From JBBROS01 sp965213845 (GTDB taxonomy: Bacteria; Pseudomonadota; Alphaproteobacteria; Acetobacterales; Acetobacteraceae): 64,000 bases of DNA. Within the stretch, counting starts at the first letter, position 1. Every line of letters starts with the position of its first letter. This document shows, piece after piece, positions 54,159 through 62,982 of the stretch. The notes under the pieces were generated by a model. The model had not been told where the DNA came from. It worked only from the letters and a program-made list of their open reading frames with translations, and ran no database searches. The stretch lies in NCBI GenBank assembly GCA_965213845.1, contig CBDCAI010000004.1, positions 1,798,001-1,862,000 on the forward strand, read 5' to 3'. Made by a program: the position numbers and the translations under genes.

Positions 54159-55868
54159 TCACAGCCCCATGGCGCGGCCGGTGCGGCGCGGGTCGGCCGC
54201 GCCGTGCAGGATCCCGGCGTCGAGGTCGGCGGAGATGGCGCAGACGCCGGCGGTCTTCATCGACAGCGGTGGCAGCCAGTTCACCTGGTGGCCGTAGCCG
54301 GCGAGGGTGTCGCCGACGGCGGGATCGATCCCGGTCTCGAGGTCGAGGCGGCCGGGATAGTAGGGATGCGGCTCGAAGCTGTCGGGGAAGTTGCGGGTGA
54401 CGAAGCGGGGGGTGTCGATGGCTTCCTGCAGGTCCATCCCGAAGACGACGTGGTTGAGGAAGACCTGGAGCATGCCCTGGGGCTGCAGGTCGCCGCCCGG
54501 AGCGCCGAAGGGCATGGCGAAGCGGCCGCGACGCAGCGCGATGCTGGGGTTGGGCGTCAGGCGCGGCCGTTTGCCGGCCCGTGCGGCGGAGGCGTGCCCG
54601 GCGGTGCCCCAGGACTGCGAGCCGCGGCTGGAGGGGCAGAAGCCGAGACCGGGAATGATCGGGCCATCCCAGGAGACGTCGCTGGGGGTTGCGGAGAAGA
54701 CGTTGCCCTTGGCGTCGACGACACAGACGTAAGAGGTGTCGGCGGGCAGCCGCGGCTCGGTGAACGAGGGCGTGGCGTTGCCGGACGGGCTGCCGAAGCC
54801 GGGAATGTGCCCGGCGGGCGCCATGGTGCCGAAGGCGCGGTCGGGGCGGATCAGCTGGCGGCGTCGGGCGGCGTAGGCGGGCGAGAGCAGGATTTCGCCG
54901 GGCACGTCGATGAAGCGGGGGTCGCCGACGTAGCGCTCGCGGTCGGCGAAGCAGAGGTTCATCGCCTCGGTGAGCAGATGGATGTAGGGGGCGCCGTTAT
55001 GCGCCATGCCGCGTAGGTCGTCGTTGCCGAGCAGCGCCAGCATTTGCAGCAGGGTCGGGCCCTGGCACCAGTAGCCGCAGCTCAGCACCTCCGTCCCGTG
55101 GAAGTCGTGGCGGATCGGCGCCTCGACCTCCGAGCGGTAGGATGCGAGGTCGCGCATGGTGAGGTTGCCGCCGTTCTCGGCATGGAAGCGCGTCATGGCG
55201 ACGGCCAGGTCGCCCTTGTAGAAGGCGGCGCGGGCGGCTTCGAGGGCGGCCTCCCGGCCCTGGTGGGCGTGGGCGGCCTCCTCGTCGGCCATGTATTGCA
55301 GCGCGGCGGCGAGGTCGGGCTGGACCAGGCGCTCGCCCTCGCGCAGCGGGCGGCCCTGGGGCTGGAAGAGGGCGCGGTTGCTGGGCCAGCGGGCATACTG
55401 GGCGGCGTAGTCGGCGAAGAAGGCGGCCATGACGGCGTGCACGGCGAACCCTTCGCGCGCATAGCGGATGGCGGCGGCGGCCACGTCGGCGAAGCGCATG
55501 GTGCCGTAGCGGGACAGGGCGGTGATCCAGGCGTCGGGTGCGGCGGGGATGACGGTGCGGAGCAGCCCGTCGGGGATGCCGCCGCCGTGCTCGCGCTCGA
55601 AGCGGCCGAGGTCCGTGGTTTCCGGCCACCAGCCGAGGCCGGCGATGGAGACGGCCTCGTCACGCTCGGCCAGGTAGATCAGGATCGGGGCGACGCCCGA
55701 GACCTGCACCTGGTCGCAGTGCACGACGCCTAGCGCGATGCCGCCGGCGACGCCCGCGTCGATGGCGTTGCCGCCGGCCTGCAGAATGGCGTGGGCGGCC
55801 TCGGTGGCCAGGTACTGGCCGGCGACGGCCATGTAGCGGTTGCCGACGACCCGGGACTGGTGGCGCAT
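54159..55868 (-). CDS. Gamma-glutamyltransferase family protein
   Basis: 569 residues, Ntn-hydrolase type. Opening VAGQYLATEAAHAILQAGGNAIDAGV, DTSYVCVVDAKGN around T378 where the autoprocessing/nucleophile threonine is expected, and the small-subunit PGGDLQPQGMLQVFLN and DTPRF. No signal peptide is evident, so it may be a cytoplasmic YwrD/acylase-like member rather than glutathione-degrading Ggt. Convergent with the FAD oxidoreductase. Confidence 0.88.
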   Translation of the reverse strand: MRHQSRVVGNRYMAVAGQYLATEAAHAILQAGGNAIDAGVAGGIALGVVHCDQVQVSGVAPILIYLAERDEAVSIAGLGWWPETTDLGRFEREHGGGIPDGLLRTVIPAAPDAWITALSRYGTMRFADVAAAAIRYAREGFAVHAVMAAFFADYAAQYARWPSNRALFQPQGRPLREGERLVQPDLAAALQYMADEEAAHAHQGREAALEAARAAFYKGDLAVAMTRFHAENGGNLTMRDLASYRSEVEAPIRHDFHGTEVLSCGYWCQGPTLLQMLALLGNDDLRGMAHNGAPYIHLLTEAMNLCFADRERYVGDPRFIDVPGEILLSPAYAARRRQLIRPDRAFGTMAPAGHIPGFGSPSGNATPSFTEPRLPADTSYVCVVDAKGNVFSATPSDVSWDGPIIPGLGFCPSSRGSQSWGTAGHASAARAGKRPRLTPNPSIALRRGRFAMPFGAPGGDLQPQGMLQVFLNHVVFGMDLQEAIDTPRFVTRNFPDSFEPHPYYPGRLDLETGIDPAVGDTLAGYGHQVNWLPPLSMKTAGVCAISADLDAGILHGAADPRRTGRAMGL

Positions 55869-55922
55869 CGCTAGGCTCCAGACATGGCGCGGGGGGCGGT
55901 CACTGGCGGGATGGGGGCTGGT

Positions 55923-58868
55923 TCAGGAGGCGAGCGCTCCGTCGGCGCGCGCGAGGATCGGGAGGAGCATGGTGCCCGGGGTATCGGGGGCGGCGGCTGC
56001 GGGGGCGGCGGGGCTGTCCGGCGGGCTCCAGGATGCGGGTGGGTCGGGTATGGCGGGGTCGGGTGGGGCGGCGGTGGCGTCGGACCGGATGGCGGCCGCG
56101 AGGGCGGCCTGGCTGGTGGTGGGCAGGATGCCCGGCAGGGTGGGGTCGATCAGGTGCCAGCTCGTGCCGGGGTTGCCGAGCGTGTAGCCGGCGGTGACGG
56201 CGTCGTTGACGATGGTGAACAGCGTCAGGGCGCCGTTGGACGCCTGGGTCACGATGTCGGACGTGCCGTCGCCGTTGAAGTCGCCGGAGGCGACGACCTT
56301 GGTGTTCCCGAGCGTGCCGAGCGAGGTGCCGGCGGTGACGGCGCCGCCGTTCATGCTGAAGATGACGGCGGAGTTGTCGGCGGCGCTCTGCAGCAGGATG
56401 TCGGCGCGGCCGTCGCCGTTGTAGTCGCCGACGCCCGCCACCTTGAAGCCGGCGAACTTGCCGATGGTGTATCCGGCCGTGAACCCGTTGTTCTTGACCG
56501 CGAACTCCGTCAGCGTGCCGTCCGTGCCCTGCACCAGCATGTCGGACGTGCCGTCGTTGTTGAAGTCGCCGATGCCGACCACTTTCGACGTTCCGAAGTT
56601 GCCGTAGGACGTGCCGGCGGTGACGCTGCCGCCGTTCATGGTGAAGCCGACGAGGGCGCCGTTGGTGTTCTGCAGCAGGATGTCGGACTTGCCGTCGCCG
56701 TCGAGGTCGCCGGTGCCTGCGACGGTCCAGGCGGCGCCGTAGCTGCCGAGCGAGAAGCCGGCGACGTAGCTGGTGTTGGCGACAAGGAACAGGGTGAGGC
56801 TGCCGCCCGGGCCTTCGACGAGCGTGTCGGCGGTGCCGTCGCCGTTGAAGTCGCCGGTGCCGACGATCTGGGTGCCGGGGCCGAAGCTGCCGAGGGAGGT
56901 GCCGGACGTGATCGCGCCGCCGTTCATGGTGTAGACGACGGTGGTGCCGTTGGCGTTCTGCAGCACGACGTCGGACCTGCCGTCGCCGTCGAGGTCGTTG
57001 GGCCGTCCGGGGCCGGGCTGGGCGGTGACGAGCGTGCCGCCGGATGCGTCGGCGGCGACGGCGAACCGGGTCGCGGCGTAGGGGCCGGCAAGGAGCTGGG
57101 TGACGGTCCTGCCGCCCTCGGTGACGGTCAGGACGTTGCCGGGGACGAGGGTCGCGTTGCCGCCGCTGACGAAGGCGAGGGCAGCCAGGTCGATCTGGCC
57201 GCCTTGCTGCAGGACGGTCACGGTGGCCGAACCGCCGGAGTTGACCAGCAGCGTGCCGCCCCGGCTGACGACCGTGCCGATTGCGGTGCCGAACGCCGAC
57301 ACCGTCTCGATGCCGCCCGACAGCACGAAGGCGCCGCTGGTCGTGCCCAGGCTGGAGACGGTGAGGACGCCGCCTGCGGAAACGACCGTGCCGAGCGGGT
57401 TGCCGCCCGAGTTGACGACCTGCTGCCCGCCCGCGAGCAGGATGGAGCTGCGAACCGACGCGCTGCCGATGACGTTTTGCAGCCCGCCGGCCTGGACGAG
57501 GGTGCCGAAGACGGTCGCCCCGCCGCCGACGGTCTGCAGCCCGCCCGGCCCGATCGTCGTGCCGGCGGCGGTGCCGGTGGAGAAGACGCGCTGGGTGCCG
57601 CCGCTGCTGACGAAGGTGCTGGTCGACGTGCCGCCGGGATCGATGTCCTCGAAGCCGGCGCTGCTGACGACCGTGCCGAAGCTGGAGCCATGGACGTTCG
57701 AGAAGCCGTTCAGGAAGGCGCCGCCGCCCAGGATGACCATGGCGTTGGCCAGGGCGCCGGCCGCGATGTCCTCGGAGCCGCCCTGGCTGAGGATGGTCCC
57801 GCTGGTGAAGCCGCCGGCATAGACCTCCTCGTAGCCGCCGCTCGACACCACGGTCTGCGTGGAGGCGCCGCCGGCGGAGATGTATTGGGTGCCGCCGCCG
57901 CTGACGACCGTGCCGGAGGCGCTGCCGCCCGCGAACACGATAGCCTGGCCGCCGCCGCTGATGGCCGTGCCCATCGCGTTGCCGCTGATCCTGATCGCCC
58001 CGCTGCCGATCACTCTCGCGGCGAAGATGAGCCCACCCTGTTCCACCGTCAGCGTGCCGCTGGTGTCCACCGCCGTGGCGCTGGCGATGCCGCCGGCCAG
58101 GACGTCCTGCGTGCCGGACAGGAACAGGTAGACCGAGTTGTAGGACCCCACGAGCGTGTTGGTGGCCTTGCCGCCCGCCATCACGAACTGGGTGCCGCCG
58201 CCGACGAAGGTGCCGTCCGCGAGGCCCGAGAGCAGGATGAGCTGGTTGCCGCCTTCGTTGACGGCCATCAGGGACAGGCCCTGGGCGGAGATGATCTGGT
58301 TGCCGCCGACGAGAAGCGTGGCGCCGCTGGTGACGCCGCCCGACGAGATCGTCTCCACCCCGCCGCTGCTGATGAAGGCGCTGGTGCTCGAACCCCCTGC
58401 GATCGTCGCGCTGCCGCCCGAGAGGGTCGTGCCGAACGTGCGCCCGCCTGTGCCGACCTGCTGGACCGCCCCGGCGCCGACGATCGTGGTGGTGGCGGTG
58501 CCGCTGGCGAAGATCTGCTGGGTTGCGCCGCCGAGCAGGGTGGTCAGGCTGGCGAGGCCGCCGGACGAGACGGTCTGGCTGCCGCCGGCGTTGACGACGG
58601 CGTTGTCGGCCTCGCTGCCGGCGAGCAGGGATTCGAGGCCGCCGCTGCCCACGCTGGTGGCGACCGAGCGGCCGCCCGACAGGATTTGTGCGGCGCCGCC
58701 GCCGCCGCTGACGGTGGTGGCGCTGGCCAGGCCGCCGGCGGCGACGGTCTCCAGGCCGCCGCTGCGGATGCTGGTGGCCAGGGTGATGCCGCCCGAGAGG
58801 ACGAGCACCGGGCTGGCGGTGGCGGGCAGGCCGGTGCTGGTTTTGCCCGAACTCACGATCGTCGTCAC
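55923..58868 (-). CDS. AIDA-repeat protein with FG-GAP/VCBS repeats
   Basis: 981 residues from GTG 58868 (aggggg site). Residues about 20-575 are AIDA-type repeats (SGG.....GG.A..T.V). Residues 578-617 are the boundary module VLTVTEGGRTVTQLLAGPY, as in the Hint protein at 7779. From about 625 to 900 there are six FG-GAP-like units with calcium-loop DLDGDGRSD, DFNGDGTAD, DLDGDGKSD and similar. The tail is Pro/Ala-rich and ends hydrophobic. No signal peptide; probably surface or secreted, route unknown. Confidence 0.9.
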   Translation of the reverse strand: MTTIVSSGKTSTGLPATASPVLVLSGGITLATSIRSGGLETVAAGGLASATTVSGGGGAAQILSGGRSVATSVGSGGLESLLAGSEADNAVVNAGGSQTVSSGGLASLTTLLGGATQQIFASGTATTTIVGAGAVQQVGTGGRTFGTTLSGGSATIAGGSSTSAFISSGGVETISSGGVTSGATLLVGGNQIISAQGLSLMAVNEGGNQLILLSGLADGTFVGGGTQFVMAGGKATNTLVGSYNSVYLFLSGTQDVLAGGIASATAVDTSGTLTVEQGGLIFAARVIGSGAIRISGNAMGTAISGGGQAIVFAGGSASGTVVSGGGTQYISAGGASTQTVVSSGGYEEVYAGGFTSGTILSQGGSEDIAAGALANAMVILGGGAFLNGFSNVHGSSFGTVVSSAGFEDIDPGGTSTSTFVSSGGTQRVFSTGTAAGTTIGPGGLQTVGGGATVFGTLVQAGGLQNVIGSASVRSSILLAGGQQVVNSGGNPLGTVVSAGGVLTVSSLGTTSGAFVLSGGIETVSAFGTAIGTVVSRGGTLLVNSGGSATVTVLQQGGQIDLAALAFVSGGNATLVPGNVLTVTEGGRTVTQLLAGPYAATRFAVAADASGGTLVTAQPGPGRPNDLDGDGRSDVVLQNANGTTVVYTMNGGAITSGTSLGSFGPGTQIVGTGDFNGDGTADTLVEGPGGSLTLFLVANTSYVAGFSLGSYGAAWTVAGTGDLDGDGKSDILLQNTNGALVGFTMNGGSVTAGTSYGNFGTSKVVGIGDFNNDGTSDMLVQGTDGTLTEFAVKNNGFTAGYTIGKFAGFKVAGVGDYNGDGRADILLQSAADNSAVIFSMNGGAVTAGTSLGTLGNTKVVASGDFNGDGTSDIVTQASNGALTLFTIVNDAVTAGYTLGNPGTSWHLIDPTLPGILPTTSQAALAAAIRSDATAAPPDPAIPDPPASWSPPDSPAAPAAAAPDTPGTMLLPILARADGALAS

Positions 58869-58927
58869 GGACGTCCCCCTTTGCCCCGCCGCATTATCGT
58901 TGCGGGCGGCGAAGGGCGCAACCCGGC

Positions 58928-59977
58928 CTACCCGGCGGCGGCGGCGGTGCCGGGGATGGTCAGGAACGCCTGGACGACGTGCTGGAACGCCTTGTGGCTG
59001 CGGCTGAGGATGATGGAGTGGGCGGCGCCGGCGACGATCGACAGCTGGCGGTCGCCGTTGGGCAGGCGGTTGTAGAAGTCCTGCAGGTCCTCCAGCGCGG
59101 AGATGCCGTCGTATTCGCCCTTGATGAGCAGGACGGGGCAGAGGAGGCGGGCCGGGTCGACGACGGGGAGGTTGGACGTCATGTCGAGGTAGGTGCCGGT
59201 CGGCACGGTGTCGCCGTTGACCATCTCCTTGTCGACGAAGACGCGGGCGACCTCGGGGTCGGTGGTGCCGGGGTGGTCGCGGGTGAAGATGCTTTCGAGC
59301 ATGGCGCGGTCGCGGGGGCGGCGGTTGTGGGTGCGGTAGAACTCGAGCTGTTCGGCGCGCTTGCCGAGGGTGGGGGAGCCCTTGCCGGTGTAGGTGAAGG
59401 CGGCGAGCACGAGGCGGCCCATGCGCTCGGGCCGGAGCACGGCGAAGGCGCCGGCGCGCAGGGCGCCCGAGGATTCGCCCAGCATGTGCATGCGGGTCTG
59501 GCCGGTTTCCTGCGCGATGTGGTCGGTGGCGGCGACGAGGTCGGCGACGCCGCTGGCGATGTCGGAGTTGGCCTCGGTTCGGGTGGAGCGTCCGTAGCCT
59601 TCATGGTCGAGGGTCCAGACGTCGTAGCCGAGGCGGGCGAAGACGGTCATGAGCGAGTAGTCGTCGTTGCCCGGGAGCGCCAGGTCGAAGCTGGCGAGGG
59701 CGGCGGGGGAGGAGCCGTGGACCAGGAGCAGGACGGGCCGGGGCGGTTGGCCGGGTGCGGGGGCTTCGAGCCGCTTGCGGTAGAGGGCGAGCTGGATGTC
59801 CTGGCCGTCGCGGCGCTTGGTGGCCCAGGCGCTGCTGGCCCAGAGGCCTTTGGGGGTGTTCGGGGTTGGGAGCTCGGGTGTTTGGGCGGCGGCGCGGGTC
59901 TGGGTGGCGAGGGTGGTGCCGGCGAGGGTGGTGCCGGCGAGGATGGCGGTGGTGAGGAGGGTGCGTCTGGGGGTCAT
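58928..59977 (-). CDS. Secreted alpha/beta hydrolase
   Basis: 349 residues. N-terminal MTPRRTLLTTAILAG with RR suggests Tat or Sec export. The fold is recognisable: LLLVHGSSP (oxyanion), nucleophile elbow MLGESSG, acid near LLIKGEYDG and histidine in GAAHSII. Lipase or esterase of unknown substrate. Stands alone between the FG-GAP protein and the M20 hydrolase. Confidence 0.85.
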   Translation of the reverse strand: MTPRRTLLTTAILAGTTLAGTTLATQTRAAAQTPELPTPNTPKGLWASSAWATKRRDGQDIQLALYRKRLEAPAPGQPPRPVLLLVHGSSPAALASFDLALPGNDDYSLMTVFARLGYDVWTLDHEGYGRSTRTEANSDIASGVADLVAATDHIAQETGQTRMHMLGESSGALRAGAFAVLRPERMGRLVLAAFTYTGKGSPTLGKRAEQLEFYRTHNRRPRDRAMLESIFTRDHPGTTDPEVARVFVDKEMVNGDTVPTGTYLDMTSNLPVVDPARLLCPVLLIKGEYDGISALEDLQDFYNRLPNGDRQLSIVAGAAHSIILSRSHKAFQHVVQAFLTIPGTAAAAG

Positions 59978-60065
59978 TCTGGTCGTTTCCTTGTTTCTTT
60001 TCTTGTCGAGGCGGGGGGAAGGTCCAGGGGAACCACGTCGCGGCTTCGTGGCTTTCGGTCTTGGG

Positions 60066-61235
60066 TCAGGCTTCTTCGGTTTGGGGGAGGCCGAGTTCGA
60101 CGAGGCGGGCGTAGAGGCCGGCGCCGAAGGGGATGGCTTCGTCGTTGAAGGCGTATTCGGGGTGGTGGGGGGAGAATCCGGGGCCGTTGCCGAGGTTGAG
60201 GTAGGCGCCCGGGACCTTTTCCAGCATGAATGCGAAGTCTTCGGAGCCCATGACGGCGGGGCGTTCGGTTTCCAGCTGTGCGTCGCCGACCAGGTCGATG
60301 ACGGCCTGCTTGACCGCCTCGGTGGGTTCGGCGGCGTTGACGGTGGGGGCGAAGATCAGGCGCCAGTCCACGGTGGCGGTGGCGCCGAAGCCGGTGGCGA
60401 CGCCTTCGGCCAGGCGGCGCATCGCCGCCTCGATCTTGTCGCCGACGTCGCGCGAGAAGAAGCGTGCGGTGCCCGACAGCACGGCGGTCTGGGGGATGAC
60501 GTTGTAGGCGTCGCCGCCTGCCACCTTGGTGACGGAGACGACGGCCTGGTCGCGGGGCGACAGGGTGCGGGAGACGATGGACTGCAGCGCGGTGGCCAGG
60601 TGGCAGGCGGTCAGCACCGGGTCGATGCTTTCTTCCGGGCGGGCCCCGTGGGAGCCTTTGCCGCCGATGGTGATGTCGAAGAACGCGCCGCCGGCCATGG
60701 CGGGGCCGGAGCGGACGGCGTAGCGGCCGACGTCCATGCCGGTGCGGTTGTGCATGCCGTAGATGGTGTCGCAGGGGAAGCGCTCGAACAGCTTGTCCTC
60801 GAGCATGGCGAGGGCGCCGCCGCAGCCTTCCTCGCCGGGTTGGAAGATGAAGTGGACGGTGCCGCTGAACTTGCGGGTTTCGGCGAGGTACTTGGCGGCG
60901 CCCAGCAGCATGGTGGTGTGGCCGTCATGGCCGCAGGCGTGCATCTTGCCGGGCACGGTGGAGGACCAGGGCAGGCCGGTGGCCTCGGTCATGGGCAGCG
61001 CGTCCATGTCGGCGCGCAGGCCGATGGCGCGGTTGCCGGCGCCGTTGCGCAGCACGCCGACGACGCCGGTCTTGCCGACGCCCCGATGCACCTCGATCCC
61101 CCATTCCTCGAGCTTGGCGGCGACCAGGGCGGCGGTGCGATGCTCCTCGAGGCCCAGCTCCGGGTGGCGGTGGATGTCCTGGCGGATGGCGGTCAGGGCC
61201 TCGTGGTCCCGGCGGATGGCGTCGATGGGGGTCAT
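60066..61235 (-). CDS. M20-family amidohydrolase (hippurate hydrolase-like)
   Basis: 389 residues. Metal-binding ACGHDGHTTMLLGAA and the catalytic QPGEEGCGGA are intact, with RRDHEALTAIRQDIHRHPEL and GSEDFAFML as in HipO/AmhX-type N-acyl-amino-acid hydrolases. ATG 61235 has a ggagaag site; ATG 61253 is less likely. Lies directly downstream of a peptide-type binding protein, consistent with use of imported acylated amino acids or peptides. Confidence 0.92.
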   Translation of the reverse strand: MTPIDAIRRDHEALTAIRQDIHRHPELGLEEHRTAALVAAKLEEWGIEVHRGVGKTGVVGVLRNGAGNRAIGLRADMDALPMTEATGLPWSSTVPGKMHACGHDGHTTMLLGAAKYLAETRKFSGTVHFIFQPGEEGCGGALAMLEDKLFERFPCDTIYGMHNRTGMDVGRYAVRSGPAMAGGAFFDITIGGKGSHGARPEESIDPVLTACHLATALQSIVSRTLSPRDQAVVSVTKVAGGDAYNVIPQTAVLSGTARFFSRDVGDKIEAAMRRLAEGVATGFGATATVDWRLIFAPTVNAAEPTEAVKQAVIDLVGDAQLETERPAVMGSEDFAFMLEKVPGAYLNLGNGPGFSPHHPEYAFNDEAIPFGAGLYARLVELGLPQTEEA

Positions 61236-61294
61236 TCTGCTTCTCCTCGGCATGGAGCCTGTTCGGCTCGAGGGAGCCGTGTCGGCTCCATGGT

Positions 61295-62878
61295 CTAAGT
61301 CGCGCGCTTTACGTCCCAGAAGACGAACATGCCGTCGACGGTGTCGCGGAGCGTACGCCGGATCGCTGTTTTGTAGAAGTACTGCCCGGTCGGGAGGAAG
61401 GGGACCTGGTCGAAGGCGACGGTCTGGATGTCGCGGGCGATGCGCTGCTGGGTCGGGAGGTCGGGGGCTTCGAGCCAGGCTTCCTTCAGCGCGGTGATGC
61501 GGGGGATGTCGGGCCAGCCGAACCAGCCGTTCTGGCCTTCGGTCCGCAGCACCTGCTCGGCGATGGGGTCGGCGGTGTCGAGGCCGGCCCAGGAGGTGTT
61601 GAACATGTTCCAGCCGCCGCGGTCCGGCGGCTCCTTGCTGGCGCGCCGCGTGACGACGGTGCCCCAGTCGCTGACGACGAAGTCGACGTTGAAGCCCAGC
61701 CGGGTGAGCAGGTCGTTGCAGACCTCGCCCATGGCGGCCAGGACCGGGTTCTCGGTCGAGGCCATCAGCACCACCCGCTCGTTCTTGTAGCCGGCCTCGA
61801 TCAGGGCGCGGCGCAGGGCGGGCATGTCGCGGGGGCCGGTGACGGCTTCCAGCCCGGCGTCGTTGGCCATGGGCGTGCCCGGGGTGAAGAAGCCGATGCC
61901 GGAGCGCGACAGCTTGGGGTCGGTGCCGGCGACGGCGGTCATGAAGTCCTGCTGCACCATGGCCTGCAGCACCACCCGGCGGACCGCGACCTTGTCGAAG
62001 GGCGGATACAGGTGGTTGAAGATGCCGCTGCCGGTGTTGCCCAGTGGGGTGGCGAGGCGGGTGACGATGTCCTTGTTGCGCTCCAGCAAAGGCAGCATGT
62101 CGTTGCTGGGGTTCTCCCACCAGTCGACCTCGTTGTTGGCCAGGGCCGCCGCGGCGGTGCCCTGGTCGGGCATGACGGTGAACTCGACCCGGTCGAAGTG
62201 CACGCGCTTGGGCCCGGCTGCGCCCGAGACGACGCCGCCGTCCCGCGGGCGATAGGCGGGGTTGCGATCATAGACGGCGCGGGCGCCGGCCATGCGCTCG
62301 GCGGCGTTCCAGCGGAACGGGCCGGAGCCGACGATCTCGGTGATGGCCTTGCCGGGATCGTTCTGCGCCAGGCGCTCGGGCATGACGAGCAGGGCGGGCG
62401 GGCCGAGCTTCGACAGGGCCAGCAGCATGGCGCTGAAGGGGCGGTGGAGGCGGATGACGAAGCTGCGGTCGTCGGGCGCCGTCATCTCCGCCAGGCGGGC
62501 CAGCAGGGCCTGGCCCAGCGCGTCCCGCTGGGCCCAGCGGCGGATGGAGGCCACGCAGTCCCGCCCGCGCACGGGTTCGCCGTCGTGGAACACCAGGCCC
62601 TCGCGCAGGCGGAAGGTCCAGCGGCGGCCTTCGTCCTCGACCTGGTGGCCCTCGACCATCTGCGGCTGGGGCTGCAGCTCGGCATCCAGGCCATAAAGCT
62701 GGTCCCAGACCAGCAGGCCATGGTTGCGGGTGATGTATGCGGTGGTGGTGACGGGATCGAGCACCGTCACGTCGGACTGCGGCACGAAGCGCAGCACGCG
62801 AGAGCTCGCGGGTTGGGCGAGGGACGGCCGGGGCAGGAGGATGGACCCGGCGGCGGCGAGGATGTGACGTCGAAGCAT
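61295..62878 (-). CDS. ABC importer substrate-binding protein (family 5, DppA-like)
   Basis: 527 residues. Signal peptide MLRRHILAAAGSILLPRPSL, then LRFVPQSDVTVLDPV and FRLREGLVFHDGEPV typical of oligopeptide/dipeptide-binding proteins. No permease or ATPase genes adjoin it in the window, so it is an orphan binding protein that would share another importer. Followed by the M20 hydrolase 59 bp downstream. Confidence 0.9.
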   Translation of the reverse strand: MLRRHILAAAGSILLPRPSLAQPASSRVLRFVPQSDVTVLDPVTTTAYITRNHGLLVWDQLYGLDAELQPQPQMVEGHQVEDEGRRWTFRLREGLVFHDGEPVRGRDCVASIRRWAQRDALGQALLARLAEMTAPDDRSFVIRLHRPFSAMLLALSKLGPPALLVMPERLAQNDPGKAITEIVGSGPFRWNAAERMAGARAVYDRNPAYRPRDGGVVSGAAGPKRVHFDRVEFTVMPDQGTAAAALANNEVDWWENPSNDMLPLLERNKDIVTRLATPLGNTGSGIFNHLYPPFDKVAVRRVVLQAMVQQDFMTAVAGTDPKLSRSGIGFFTPGTPMANDAGLEAVTGPRDMPALRRALIEAGYKNERVVLMASTENPVLAAMGEVCNDLLTRLGFNVDFVVSDWGTVVTRRASKEPPDRGGWNMFNTSWAGLDTADPIAEQVLRTEGQNGWFGWPDIPRITALKEAWLEAPDLPTQQRIARDIQTVAFDQVPFLPTGQYFYKTAIRRTLRDTVDGMFVFWDVKRAT

Positions 62879-62982
62879 GCCTGTCTCCTTGGTGGGGGAG
62901 CCAGGACCGGCGTGGGCGCTTCAGGGCGTCCGTTGTGTTCAGCCTAGACGGGGCCCGTCGTGCTCGTCCAGCAAAACGGGCG

